Source of the DNA: CBDUXP01 sp965371225 [NCBI: uncultured bacterium]
GTDB taxonomy: Bacteria; Abyssobacteria; SURF-5; CBDUXP01
Assembly (NCBI GenBank): GCA_965371225.1
Contig: CBDUXP010000018.1
Coordinates: 1-64,000, forward strand
DNA length: 64,000 bases
Direction of reading: 5' to 3'
In this document: piece after piece, positions 48,491 through 57,140 of the stretch
Numbering within the stretch: the first letter of the stretch is position 1
Layout of the letters: each line of letters starts with the position of its first letter
The notes under the pieces: generated by a model
The model's input: the letters and a program-made list of their open reading frames with translations, nothing else
Told to the model about the DNA's origin: nothing
Databases searched by the model: none
Program-made: the position numbers and the translations under genes

Positions 48491-51064
48491 ATGATTCGCG
48501 ACGACTGCGCCCTGACACCGGACACCCTGCGCTGGCAGTGCGACGAGGCGACCCTGGGCTTCGGCACGACGGCGGAACTCGGCACCGCTTTCGAGCTGAT
48601 CGGCCAGGACCGCGCCATCGAGGCCATCAAGCTCAGTCTCTCCGTGCGCGGGCCCGGGTACAACGTGTTCGTAGCGGGCATCTCGGGCAGCGGCCGCCTG
48701 ACGGCGCTGCGCCGCATGCTCGAACAGTTGGACGTGGACACGCCGGCGCTGACGGACAAATGTTACGTGCACAATTTTGACGAGCCGGACCGGCCCGTCC
48801 TGTTGCGCCTGCCGGTCGGCCGGGCCACCGCCCTGCGGCTGGACATGGAAATGCTGGTCACCACCCTGCGCGCCCACTTGGGGGAGACGTTCGAGAGTGA
48901 GGATTTCCAGGCCGAGCGGAAGACCATCGTCCAGGAGGGGGCCGACCGGGCGGCGGGGCTCTTCAAGGAATTCGAAGCGGAGTTGGAGGAGCACGGGTTC
49001 AAGGTGGTGCGGCTGCAGATGGGGCCGATCACGCGGCCGGACGTGGTACCCATCGTGGACGGCGAGCCGATCATCTTCGAGCAGCTCGAAGCGGAGCTGG
49101 CGAAGGGGACGCGGAAGGGGGTGGACCTGGAACCGCTGCGCGAACAGCATGACGCGTATCACGTGCGGCTGGACGCCATCCTGAAACAGTCGGCGATTAT
49201 CGAGCGGGAGACGCAGGAGCGTATGTCCGCGTTGGAGCAGGAGTACGCCAAGTGGGCGGTGAATCCGATGGTCGCGACCATGCGGGACCGGCACGAAGCG
49301 CCCGAAGTCCGGACGTACCTGAACGCGGTGCGCGAAAGCGTGCTGAACGAGCTGGACCGGTTCCACGGGGACGAGCCGGAGAAGCCGGAGGGGCTGCCCT
49401 TCACGATCGAGGACGATTTCACCGAGTACAAGGTGAACGTGTTCGTGGACAACCGGCACGCGACCCACGCACCGATCATCGTCGAGACCGCGCCCACGCA
49501 CCAGAACCTGTTCGGTTCCATCGAAGCCGCCGTCGAGCGGTTCGGCCGCGTCAGCACGAACCACATGAAGATTCACGCCGGGTCCCTGGTCCGGGCCGAC
49601 GGCGGCTATATCGTGTTCAACCTGTTGGATGCAATCACGGAGTTCGGGGTGTGGAAGACGCTCAAGCGCACGCTGCTCAGCGGGCAGCTCGACATCCGCA
49701 ACGAGGCGCTGCACTCGCCGGTCAGCATGTTCGGCATGAAGCCGCAGCCGATTCCGCTGCAAGCGAAAATCTGCGTGATCGGCACGCGCGACCTGTATCA
49801 CCTGCTGTACCAGTGGGACGAAGACTTCCACCGCGTGTTCAAGATCAAGGCGGACTTCGACTACGAGATGGAGAACACCGACGCGCGGGTCCAGGACCTG
49901 GCGGCGTGGATCGCGCGGGTGACGGCGGAGGAGGGCCTGCGGCCGTGGACCCCGGCGGGGGTCGCCGCGCTCATGGAGGAAGCGGCGCGGCGGAGCGGCC
50001 GCCAGCGCAAGCTGACGGCGCGGCTCGGGCGGCTGGCCGATCTGATCCGGGAGGCGAACTATTACGCCGGCGAGGCCGGCGCCGACCTGGTGGGCCGCGA
50101 ACACGTGGACCGGGCCATCGTGGAAAAGGTCCGGCGCACGAACCTCCTGGAAGAGAAGATACGCGAGACGATCGACGAAGGCATCGTGTACATCGACTCC
50201 CAGGGCAAAGTCATCGGCCAGGTGAACGGGCTGGCGGTGTACAGCATGGGCGACTACCACTTCGGCAAGCCGGCGCGCATCACCGCCAAAGTCGGCGTCG
50301 GCCAGGCGGGCATCATCAACGTGGAACGGGAAGCCAAACTGAGCGGCGCCACGCACGACAAGGGCGTGCTCATCCTCCAGGGATATCTGCGCGCCATGTA
50401 CGCGCAGGAGCGGCCGATCACCCTCAGCGCCAGCGTGTGTTTCGAACAGAGTTACGGCGGGATCGACGGCGACAGCGCCAGCTCAACCGAGCTGTACGCG
50501 CTGGTGTCCGCCCTCAGCGACCTCCCGCTCGATCAGAGCATCGCGGTGACCGGCTCGATCGACCAGCACGGCCGCGTCCAGGCTATCGGTGGCGTGAACG
50601 AGAAGGTCGAGGGGTTCTTCGAACTCTGCGAGACCCGCGGCCTCACCGGCACGCAAGGGGTCCTCATTCCGCGCCCCAACGTGGGGGACCTGATGTTGCG
50701 CGACGACGTGGTGCGGGCGGTCGAAGCCGGCACGTTTCACGTGTGGGCCATCGACCACGTGGATCAGGGTCTGGAGCTGCTCCTCGGCGTGGCGCCCGGG
50801 ACGCGCGATGCCGACGGGCGCTTCCCGGAGGACTCCGTGCACGGCCGGGTGGAGGCCATGCTGGAACGCATGGGCGAGATCCTGAGGAGCTATGAGCACG
50901 GCGAGGACGAGGACGACGGGGAGCACAAGGACGAGGAGGATGCCGGGGAGCCCGACGGCGCGGACGAGGATCCCACCCGCGGCGACGTCCCGGTCGAAGA
51001 TGTCCCCGACCCGGAACGCGACGACGGGACCGACGAGGACGGGGAGGACGACGAGGCGGAGTAG
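48491..51064 (+). CDS. Lon-family (AAA_32/LonB-like) ATP-dependent protease
   Basis: 857 residues. The N-terminal AAA_32-type region has the P-loop-like GYNVFVAGISGSGR at about 57-69, with Arg in place of the Walker Lys. A long helical insert follows, then the second AAA segment (FNLLDAITEFGVWKTLKRTL, QPIPLQAKICVIGTRDLYHLL). The C-terminal Lon protease domain has the catalytic Ser in DGDSASSTELYALVSALSDL (near 661) and the Lys in GGVNEKVEGFFELC (near 705). It differs from classical LonA by lacking the N-domain. The last about 60 residues are a highly acidic tail (DEDDGEHKDEEDAGEPDG and similar), unusual for the family. Expected role: degradation of damaged or regulatory proteins. The gene is monocistronic and converges with the PfpI gene. 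Confidence 0.93.
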   Translation: MIRDDCALTPDTLRWQCDEATLGFGTTAELGTAFELIGQDRAIEAIKLSLSVRGPGYNVFVAGISGSGRLTALRRMLEQLDVDTPALTDKCYVHNFDEPDRPVLLRLPVGRATALRLDMEMLVTTLRAHLGETFESEDFQAERKTIVQEGADRAAGLFKEFEAELEEHGFKVVRLQMGPITRPDVVPIVDGEPIIFEQLEAELAKGTRKGVDLEPLREQHDAYHVRLDAILKQSAIIERETQERMSALEQEYAKWAVNPMVATMRDRHEAPEVRTYLNAVRESVLNELDRFHGDEPEKPEGLPFTIEDDFTEYKVNVFVDNRHATHAPIIVETAPTHQNLFGSIEAAVERFGRVSTNHMKIHAGSLVRADGGYIVFNLLDAITEFGVWKTLKRTLLSGQLDIRNEALHSPVSMFGMKPQPIPLQAKICVIGTRDLYHLLYQWDEDFHRVFKIKADFDYEMENTDARVQDLAAWIARVTAEEGLRPWTPAGVAALMEEAARRSGRQRKLTARLGRLADLIREANYYAGEAGADLVGREHVDRAIVEKVRRTNLLEEKIRETIDEGIVYIDSQGKVIGQVNGLAVYSMGDYHFGKPARITAKVGVGQAGIINVEREAKLSGATHDKGVLILQGYLRAMYAQERPITLSASVCFEQSYGGIDGDSASSTELYALVSALSDLPLDQSIAVTGSIDQHGRVQAIGGVNEKVEGFFELCETRGLTGTQGVLIPRPNVGDLMLRDDVVRAVEAGTFHVWAIDHVDQGLELLLGVAPGTRDADGRFPEDSVHGRVEAMLERMGEILRSYEHGEDEDDGEHKDEEDAGEPDGADEDPTRGDVPVEDVPDPERDDGTDEDGEDDEAE

Positions 51065-51100
51065 CGGCGCGCCCGCGCCCAGCGCCAGGCCCGGCGCCCC

Positions 51101-51742
51101 TCAGTCCGCGGTCTGGGCCTCCGGGTAGAGCTGCAGCAGCATCTCCACCACCTGCGCCGGCGCCCGCTCGGGCGAGCCGGCGTCGAACGGGGGCTGGGGA
51201 TCGTATTCGATACCCAGTTGGATGGCCTGGGCAAAGTCCTCCCCCGCGATCTCCGCGGCCAAGGTCAGCCCCATATCGATTCCGGCCGAGACGCCCGCCG
51301 CAGTGACGATCTTGCCGCGCCGCACCACGCGCTCCGCAATCGGCGTGGCGCCCAGTTCGCGAAGCCGATCGCGCCGCGCCCAGTGGGTCGTGGCCTCCAC
51401 CCCGTCGAGCACCCCCGCCAGGGCGAGGATGAGCGAGCCCGTGCAGACCGAGGTGGTCCACGTGCTGTGCTCGTGCACTGAGCGCACCCAGTCCAGCACG
51501 GCCGGGTTGGCGGCCGCCGCCTCTTCGCCGGGACCGCCCGGGATGAGCAGGATCTCGGGCCGCGGCACGTCCGCCAGCGCGAAGTCGGCGTGAATGGCCA
51601 GGCCGCCGGTGTCGCTCCGGACCAGGCCCCGCTCCACGGCGGTGAACTTCACCTCCGCGCCGGGCAGGCGACTGAGCACTTCGTAGGGGCCGATGCAATC
51701 CAGGGCCGTAAACTTGTCGTACAGCAGAATGGCGATGTCCAT
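51101..51742 (-). CDS. DJ-1/PfpI family protein (isonitrile-hydratase-like)
   Basis: 213 residues from the ATG at 51742; the longer frame upstream overlaps the GlxA-type gene and is not used. The fold is recognised from AILLYDKFTALDCIGPYEVL, ILLIPGGPGEE and the nucleophile elbow TSVCTGSLILALAGVLDG with Cys100. The FTALD and GPYEVL segments are typical of the isonitrile hydratase (InhA)-like branch rather than of stress protease-like PfpI. It probably acts on a small molecule in the cytoplasm. It starts 11 bp after the GlxA-family regulator, which carries a homologous domain, so the regulator may control or sense the enzyme's substrate. Confidence 0.9.
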   Translation of the reverse strand: MDIAILLYDKFTALDCIGPYEVLSRLPGAEVKFTAVERGLVRSDTGGLAIHADFALADVPRPEILLIPGGPGEEAAAANPAVLDWVRSVHEHSTWTTSVCTGSLILALAGVLDGVEATTHWARRDRLRELGATPIAERVVRRGKIVTAAGVSAGIDMGLTLAAEIAGEDFAQAIQLGIEYDPQPPFDAGSPERAPAQVVEMLLQLYPEAQTAD

Positions 51743-51753
51743 GTGGGTTCCCT

Positions 51754-52788
51754 TCACGCGGCCGGGCCGGTGCATTGAAATCGAGTGCGATAGGCGGCGG
51801 GGCTTACCCGGAGCGTCCGCAGGAACGCGCGGCGCATGGTCTCGGCGCTGCCGAAGCCGCACGCTGCGGCGATGCCGTCCACGCCGGCGCGGGACTCCTC
51901 CAACTGGCGCCGGGCCGCCTCCACGCGGGCGCGTTCGACGAAGCGTGCGGGCGTGCTGCCCACTTCGCGGGCGAACACGCGCGCGAAATTGCGCGGGCTC
52001 ATGTGCACCCGCGCGGCGAGCGTGTCCACCGACAGGTCGGTGTCCAGGTGGTCGAGCATCCACGCTTGCAGTTCGCGGATCGGGACGCGCTCCGCGTGTT
52101 GCGCCGCCAGCTGCATGCTGAACTGTGCCTGGCCGCCCGGCCGCTTGAGGAAGAGTACGAGCCACCGCGCGACGGCCAGCGCCAGGTCGCGCCCCAGGTC
52201 CTCCTCCACTAGCGCGAGCGCCAGGTCCATCCCCGCCGTCACGCCGGCAGAGGTGTAGACGTTCCCGTCGCGCACGAAGATGGGGTCGGGCGCGACCGTG
52301 ATGTCCGGATAATCGGCCGCCAGTTGCGCGCAGTACGCCCAGTGGGTTGTCGCGCGCCGGCCCGCGAGCAGGCCCGCTTCGGCGAGCAGGTACGCGCCGG
52401 TGCAGACGGAGACGACGCGGCGAGCCGAGGGCGCGGTGCGGCGCACCCACGCGATGGTGGCCTGGTCCTGCGCGGCCCGCTGGCTGCCCAGCCCCCCCGC
52501 GAGGAGCAGGGTGTCCATGGGGCCGCGGACGTTCCGCATGGCGCGTTGCGCGACGAGTTCGAGGCCCGACGACGCGCGAACCGGGCCGGCCTCCGCGGCC
52601 ACCACTTCCATCGCGTAGCCCGGGTCGGGGAGGCCTTCCCCTTCGAGCACGAGGGTAGCCACGGAAAAGACCTCCAGCGGCCCGGTCAGGTCGAGGGTTT
52701 GCACGTCCGGAAAGGCGAGCAGCACCACGCGGCGCGCCTGGCACGGGCGGGACTCGGCGCCGGTGCGGTGCGTGGGATTCGCTGCCAT
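51754..52788 (-). CDS. GlxA-family (DJ-1/PfpI-AraC) transcriptional regulator
   Basis: 344 residues. The N-terminal DJ-1/PfpI-like domain (about 20-190; LLAFPDVQTLDLTGPLEVFSVA, VSVCTGAYLLAEAGLLAGRRATTHW) is a sensor module that keeps the elbow Cys. Two AraC-type HTHs follow at about 235-335 (DLSVDTLAARVHMSPRNFARVFAREVGSTPARFV; VDGIAAACGFGSAETMRRAFLRTLRVSPAAYRTRF). GlxA regulators usually activate nitrogen or amine compound catabolism genes. It is the first gene of a two-gene operon with the PfpI enzyme and is divergent from the second molybdopterin oxidoreductase, whose 256-bp upstream region it could also control. Confidence 0.93.
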   Translation of the reverse strand: MAANPTHRTGAESRPCQARRVVLLAFPDVQTLDLTGPLEVFSVATLVLEGEGLPDPGYAMEVVAAEAGPVRASSGLELVAQRAMRNVRGPMDTLLLAGGLGSQRAAQDQATIAWVRRTAPSARRVVSVCTGAYLLAEAGLLAGRRATTHWAYCAQLAADYPDITVAPDPIFVRDGNVYTSAGVTAGMDLALALVEEDLGRDLALAVARWLVLFLKRPGGQAQFSMQLAAQHAERVPIRELQAWMLDHLDTDLSVDTLAARVHMSPRNFARVFAREVGSTPARFVERARVEAARRQLEESRAGVDGIAAACGFGSAETMRRAFLRTLRVSPAAYRTRFQCTGPAA

Positions 52789-53044
52789 GGGGTCAGTATC
52801 CCCCGTCCCGCCGTTGTCTGCAATGACAATAATCCATCATTTTCTGCCATGGGTACTTGGCGGCGGCCATCCCGGCTCCGCCCGTCCCCGAAATCCTTGT
52901 GTGGGTCACCTTTCTGCAGGATCTGGCCCATGGGCGAAGGAACCACTGGTACCAATAAATACGCCTGATGTGGTACTACGCATGGAGCCACTAAGGCGGC
53001 ATACTGACTGGGACGGCCCGTGAGGGCAGAGAGAGGGGGCCGGT
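52789..53044. other. Divergent intergenic region between glxA-type and oxidoreductase genes
   Basis: 256 bp without a gene. It holds a TGGTACCA palindrome at 52947-52954 and a repeat of TGGTAC at 52971-52976, 24 bp apart (start to start), and a CATACT -10-like box at 53000-53005. The repeated TGGTAC units are a candidate regulator site for the adjacent AraC-type protein. Confidence 0.35.
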
Positions 53045-55276
53045 ATGGCCGACCGTCGAACAGTGCATCGAGTCTGTACGCTGTGCGAAGCGATCTGTGG
53101 CATCAGCGTCGAGGTAGAGGGGGACCAGATCGTCACGATCCGGGGAGACAGGGAAGACCCCTTCTCCAAGGGGTACATCTGCCCCAAGGCGTACGCGCTC
53201 AAGGGCGTGTACGAGGATCCGGACCGGCTGCGTCACCCGGTGCGTCGCACGGCGGACGGCTGGGAAGAGATTACATGGGAAGAGGCGTACGCGACGACGG
53301 CTGAACGGTTGTTGGCCATCCGCGAGGCGCACGGCCCTGACGCGCTCGCGTGGTGGCGCGGTAATCCCACCGTGCACGACCTCGGGGCGCTCGCGTACTG
53401 GCCCATGTTTCAGCGCGCAATGGGAAGGAATTACTACAGCGCCCTGACGCTCGATACGGCCCCACGCTATGTCCAAGTGGGCCTCATGTTCGGCGGTATG
53501 CTGCACATTCCCGTTCCGGACCTGGATCGCACACAGTACCTGCTGGTGTTTGGCGCCAATCCCATGGCCTCGAATGGCAGCTTGATGTCGGCGCCGGACG
53601 TCCGCCGCCGCCTAAGGGCGATCCAGGAGCGTGACGGCAGGGTGGTGGTGGTCGATCCGCGCCGCAGTGAGACCGCCGGCATGGGCACCGAGCATGTGTT
53701 TATCCGTCCGGGCATGGACGCAGGCATGCTCCTCGCGATGGTCCACACCATGTTCGAGGAAGATCTCCTCTCGTTGGGTCGCTGCGATGGCTTGGTGGAT
53801 CACCTGGACCACTTGGAGCGCGCGGTGGCCAACTACTCCCCGGAGGCCATGGGGCCGGTGTGCGGGGTGGAGCCGGACACGATTCGCCGGCTCACGCGCG
53901 AATTCTGCGCCGCTGATGGCGCGGCGTGTTACGGGCGCCTGGGCACATGCGTGCAGGAGTTCGGCACGCTGGCGAGCTGGGGTATCGAGCTGGTGAATAT
54001 CCTCAGCGGCAACCTCGATTCGCCGGGCGGGGTCATGTTCACCAAGCCCGCGGCCGACATCTCCGGGGTCGTCTCCAGCGGTAAGGGGGTGGAGTTCGAC
54101 CGGTACCGTACCCGCGTGCGGGGCTACGGCGAGCTCTTCGGCCAATTCCCCGCGGCCGCCCTCGCCGAAGAAATCGAGACACCGGGTCAGGGGCAGATTC
54201 GCGGGATGGTCTTCCTGGCAGGGAACCCCGTCTGCTCGGCCCCGAATGCTGACCGGCTAGACGAAGCACTCGCGTCGCTCGAGTTCATGGTGGCGATCGA
54301 CTTCTACATCAATGAGACCACGCGCCACGCCGACATCATCCTGCCGCCGGTGAGCAGCCTGCAGCGCCCCTCCTACGACCTGGGGTTGTACAACCTCGCG
54401 GTGCGCGACATGGCCAAGTGGTCGCCGCCGGTCTTTCCCGCAGCGCCAGATGCGCAGCACTCCTGGCAGGTGCTGTTGACGCTCGGCAAACACCTGATGG
54501 GGATGGGCGAGATCGCCCTCGAATCGGTGGACGCGTTCGTCCTGCAGCAATACTGCGAGATGGCGATCAAGGAGGACACGCCGTGGCACGGGCTGACTCC
54601 CGATGAGGCGATCGCGAAGCTCGGCGACACGCCGGGGCCGGAACGCATTCTCGATTTGCTCCTGCGCGTAGGCCCGTACGGCGACGGGTTCGGACGCCAT
54701 GCCGACGGCCTCACCCTGGCGAAGCTCCAGGCGGACGAGCACGGGCTGGACCTGGGTCCCCTGAAGTCGCAGCTCCCCGAAAAGCTGAACACCCCCAACG
54801 GGCGTATCGACCTGATGCCGGAGCGGATCGTCAACGATCTGCCGCGGTTCAACGCGGCGCTCGCGGGCCACGCTCGCGGGAATAGCGACCTCGTGCTCAT
54901 CGGTCGCCGCCACATCCGGACGATCAATTCATGGCTCGGCAACATTCCGTCCGTGGTCAAGGGACCCGACCTCTGCACGCTGCAGGTAAGCGAAGCAGAC
55001 GCGCAACGCTTGCAGCTGGAGACGGGCGGGCTGGCGCGCGTCACGAGTCGAGTCGGCACCGTGATCGCTCCGGTCGAGGTAACCGACGAGATGATGGCGG
55101 GCGTGGTCTCCCTTCCGCACGGGTGGGGACATGACCGGGCGGGCGTTCGGATGGCGGTGGCTCAGGCGCATGCCGGGGTCAACTCGAACATCCTGACCGA
55201 TGACGAGGCCTTCGACGTACCCAGCAATTCCACCGTGCTGAACGGCATCCCCGTCACCGTCGCGGCGGAACGGTAA
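53045..55276 (+). CDS. Molybdopterin (bis-MGD) oxidoreductase, copy 2
   Basis: 743 residues, colinear with copy 1 and identical over long blocks (for example DPFSKGYICPKAY, TIRRLTR, FGTLASW and VVSLPHGWGHD). The [4Fe-4S] cysteines C11, C14, C18 and C46 are retained. The molybdenum ligand position again falls on Asp137 (TLDTAPR). Cofactor segments LLVFGANPMASNGS and VVVVDPRRSETAGMG are intact. Cytoplasmic; no Tat signal. No partner subunit adjoins it: upstream is the divergent GlxA/PfpI pair and downstream a convergent glycosyltransferase 6 bp away. The two copies differ most near the active-site entrance (residues 105-135), so they may act on different substrates. Confidence 0.88.
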   Translation: MADRRTVHRVCTLCEAICGISVEVEGDQIVTIRGDREDPFSKGYICPKAYALKGVYEDPDRLRHPVRRTADGWEEITWEEAYATTAERLLAIREAHGPDALAWWRGNPTVHDLGALAYWPMFQRAMGRNYYSALTLDTAPRYVQVGLMFGGMLHIPVPDLDRTQYLLVFGANPMASNGSLMSAPDVRRRLRAIQERDGRVVVVDPRRSETAGMGTEHVFIRPGMDAGMLLAMVHTMFEEDLLSLGRCDGLVDHLDHLERAVANYSPEAMGPVCGVEPDTIRRLTREFCAADGAACYGRLGTCVQEFGTLASWGIELVNILSGNLDSPGGVMFTKPAADISGVVSSGKGVEFDRYRTRVRGYGELFGQFPAAALAEEIETPGQGQIRGMVFLAGNPVCSAPNADRLDEALASLEFMVAIDFYINETTRHADIILPPVSSLQRPSYDLGLYNLAVRDMAKWSPPVFPAAPDAQHSWQVLLTLGKHLMGMGEIALESVDAFVLQQYCEMAIKEDTPWHGLTPDEAIAKLGDTPGPERILDLLLRVGPYGDGFGRHADGLTLAKLQADEHGLDLGPLKSQLPEKLNTPNGRIDLMPERIVNDLPRFNAALAGHARGNSDLVLIGRRHIRTINSWLGNIPSVVKGPDLCTLQVSEADAQRLQLETGGLARVTSRVGTVIAPVEVTDEMMAGVVSLPHGWGHDRAGVRMAVAQAHAGVNSNILTDDEAFDVPSNSTVLNGIPVTVAAER

Positions 55277-55282
55277 CCGGGC

Positions 55283-56809
55283 TCAGACCTGCGCGGTCTG
55301 GGGCGTGGGGCGGGCGAGCGCGGCGCGGCGGTGCGCGGCCCATTGCGCGACGGAGGTGAGCGCCACCGTCCCGAAGCCGACGGCGAAGAGCACCAGGAAC
55401 GGCAGGGACGGCCACAGGCTTTCCCGCCAGGCATACTGCACCGCGACCGCCGCGTAGATGGCCAGGGCGGCTTCCACGAACGCCCCGGCGGGCAGCGGCA
55501 CCCGATACCGCTTGCCGAGCCAGTCATCGTCGCGGTGGCGAACGCCGTACTTGGGGGTCCGGCGAAACGGGGAAATGTGGCCCACCAGCGCTTCCAGCGC
55601 GGCCGCGGAATTGTTGACCGCCAGTCCGATGCCGATGACCATGAGCGGCGGCACCAGGCACAGGGACCGCAGGCGACCCTCCCCGGCCGCGTGGCCGGCG
55701 CAGGCGTAGAACAGGCCGATGGAGCACACGGCCAGCGCCACCACGGCCGCGTCGAGCGCCATCCACGCCGGGCTCCATCCGAATTCATGCCGCACCCACA
55801 CGGCCGGAAATGCGAGGATCGCCAGGCAGCCCAGCAGCACGTAACCGAGGTTGCTCGTCAGATGGACGGTCGCCTCCAGCTTCGTCGCCACCGGCGCATC
55901 GCTGCGCCAGACGCGGCCGAGCAGTTTGCGCGCCGTCTGCACGGACCCCTTCGCCCAGCGGTGCTGCTGCGATTTGAACCCGTTCATATCCACGGGCAGC
56001 TCGGCCGGCGCCACGACCTCCGGCAGGAACTCGAACCGCCACCCCGCCAGTTGCGCGCGATAACTCAGGTCCAGGTCCTCGGTCAGGGTGTCGTGCTGCC
56101 AGCCCCCCGCCGCCTCGATGGCCGTGCATCGCCAGATGCCGGCGGTCCCGTTGAAGTTGAAGAACCGGCCGCTGCGGTGGCGGGCCACGTGCTCCAGGAG
56201 AAAGTGGCCGTCCAGCAGGAGCGCCTGCACGCGGGTGAGCAGGGAGTAGGTCCGATTGATGTGGCCCCAGCGCACTTGCACCATGCCGACCCGCGGGTCG
56301 GCGAAGTGCGGCACCGCCCGCTGCAGCAGGTCCGGACCGGGCACGAAATCCGCATCGAACACGGCGACGAACTCCCCGGTCGCGTGGGCCAGGCCGTGCG
56401 CCAGCGCACCCGCCTTGAACCCCGTGGGCGCCGGCCGGTGCAGGTGCACGATGTCGACCCCGGCGGCCCGGTGGCGGGCCACGGCGGCCGCGGCTAACTG
56501 CACCGTGTCGTCCGTGGAGTCGTCCAGCACCTGGACCTGGAGCCGGTCGTGCGGATAGGAGGTGGCACACACCGCATCGATGAGCCGCTCGACCACGTAG
56601 CGCTCATTGAAGACCGGCAATTGCACGGTCAGCCGGGGCCACCGTTCGGGCGGCGCCGGCGGGGGCACGGGGTGGCGGCACGCCCGCCGCCACTGCATCA
56701 CGATGCGATAGCGGTGGGCGCCGTAGAGACTCAGGAGCAGCGCACACGCGGCATAGACCCAGACTGCCGCAGACGCCAGCCACTCAACTGCGGTGCGAAG
56801 CTCGAACAC
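55283..56809 (-). CDS. Processive GT2 polysaccharide synthase (cellulose/mannan-synthase-like)
   Basis: 508 residues. An N-terminal helix (about 12-32) precedes a GT-A domain with the four motifs of processive family 2 enzymes: DDSTDD at 96-101, DAD at 152-154, TED at 243-245 and QQHRW at 281-285. Four C-terminal helices follow from about 305. Loop sequences FNFNGTAGIWR and MNGFKSQQHRWAKGS resemble the CslA/CslC glucomannan/glucan synthase branch more than BcsA; there is no PilZ domain, so direct c-di-GMP control is not evident. It should polymerise a hexose at the inner membrane. No export partner is adjacent. A 75-residue orphan gene lies just upstream on the same strand. Confidence 0.9.
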   Translation of the reverse strand: MFELRTAVEWLASAAVWVYAACALLLSLYGAHRYRIVMQWRRACRHPVPPPAPPERWPRLTVQLPVFNERYVVERLIDAVCATSYPHDRLQVQVLDDSTDDTVQLAAAAVARHRAAGVDIVHLHRPAPTGFKAGALAHGLAHATGEFVAVFDADFVPGPDLLQRAVPHFADPRVGMVQVRWGHINRTYSLLTRVQALLLDGHFLLEHVARHRSGRFFNFNGTAGIWRCTAIEAAGGWQHDTLTEDLDLSYRAQLAGWRFEFLPEVVAPAELPVDMNGFKSQQHRWAKGSVQTARKLLGRVWRSDAPVATKLEATVHLTSNLGYVLLGCLAILAFPAVWVRHEFGWSPAWMALDAAVVALAVCSIGLFYACAGHAAGEGRLRSLCLVPPLMVIGIGLAVNNSAAALEALVGHISPFRRTPKYGVRHRDDDWLGKRYRVPLPAGAFVEAALAIYAAVAVQYAWRESLWPSLPFLVLFAVGFGTVALTSVAQWAAHRRAALARPTPQTAQV

Positions 56810-56838
56810 TGCGGGTACCGGCCGCTAGACCGCCGGGC

Positions 56839-57066
56839 TCAGGCGGGCCACTCGACCGTTTCAATGGTCTGCTGATCCTTGTGCCAGTAGTCGAGTTTCA
56901 CCAGGCGACCCGCCTCGAACTCCAACCGGACGGACTGCTCGCCGGACACCTGGTTGAAGAGCCGGACTTCCAGCCGCTCGGCGCCGGCCAACGCCAGATT
57001 CTCCCGCTCGTACCGACAGTCCAGGCTCTGCAGGACCGCCTCGACCACCTCCACCGTCATCTCCAT
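56839..57066 (-). CDS. Small conserved-looking hypothetical protein
   Basis: 75 residues (MEMTVEVVEAVLQSLDCRYERE...). The sequence alternates helix and strand, including LEVRLFNQVSGEQSVRLEFEAGRLVKLDYWHKDQQTIETVEWP, which reads as a compact beta-sheet. No domain is recognised. It sits between the histidine-kinase-like gene (74 bp upstream) and the polysaccharide synthase (29 bp downstream) on the same strand, and GGAGACGCGC-like sequence precedes its ATG. Its ordinary amino acid composition and the absence of a better overlapping frame favour a real gene. Confidence 0.6.
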   Translation of the reverse strand: MEMTVEVVEAVLQSLDCRYERENLALAGAERLEVRLFNQVSGEQSVRLEFEAGRLVKLDYWHKDQQTIETVEWPA

Positions 57067-57140
57067 GCGCGTCTCCTACGGGTTGCGCGCGTCTGCGTCT
57101 GCGCGCGCCGCGCTGAGCATACCCCGGGTCGTGTGCCGCC

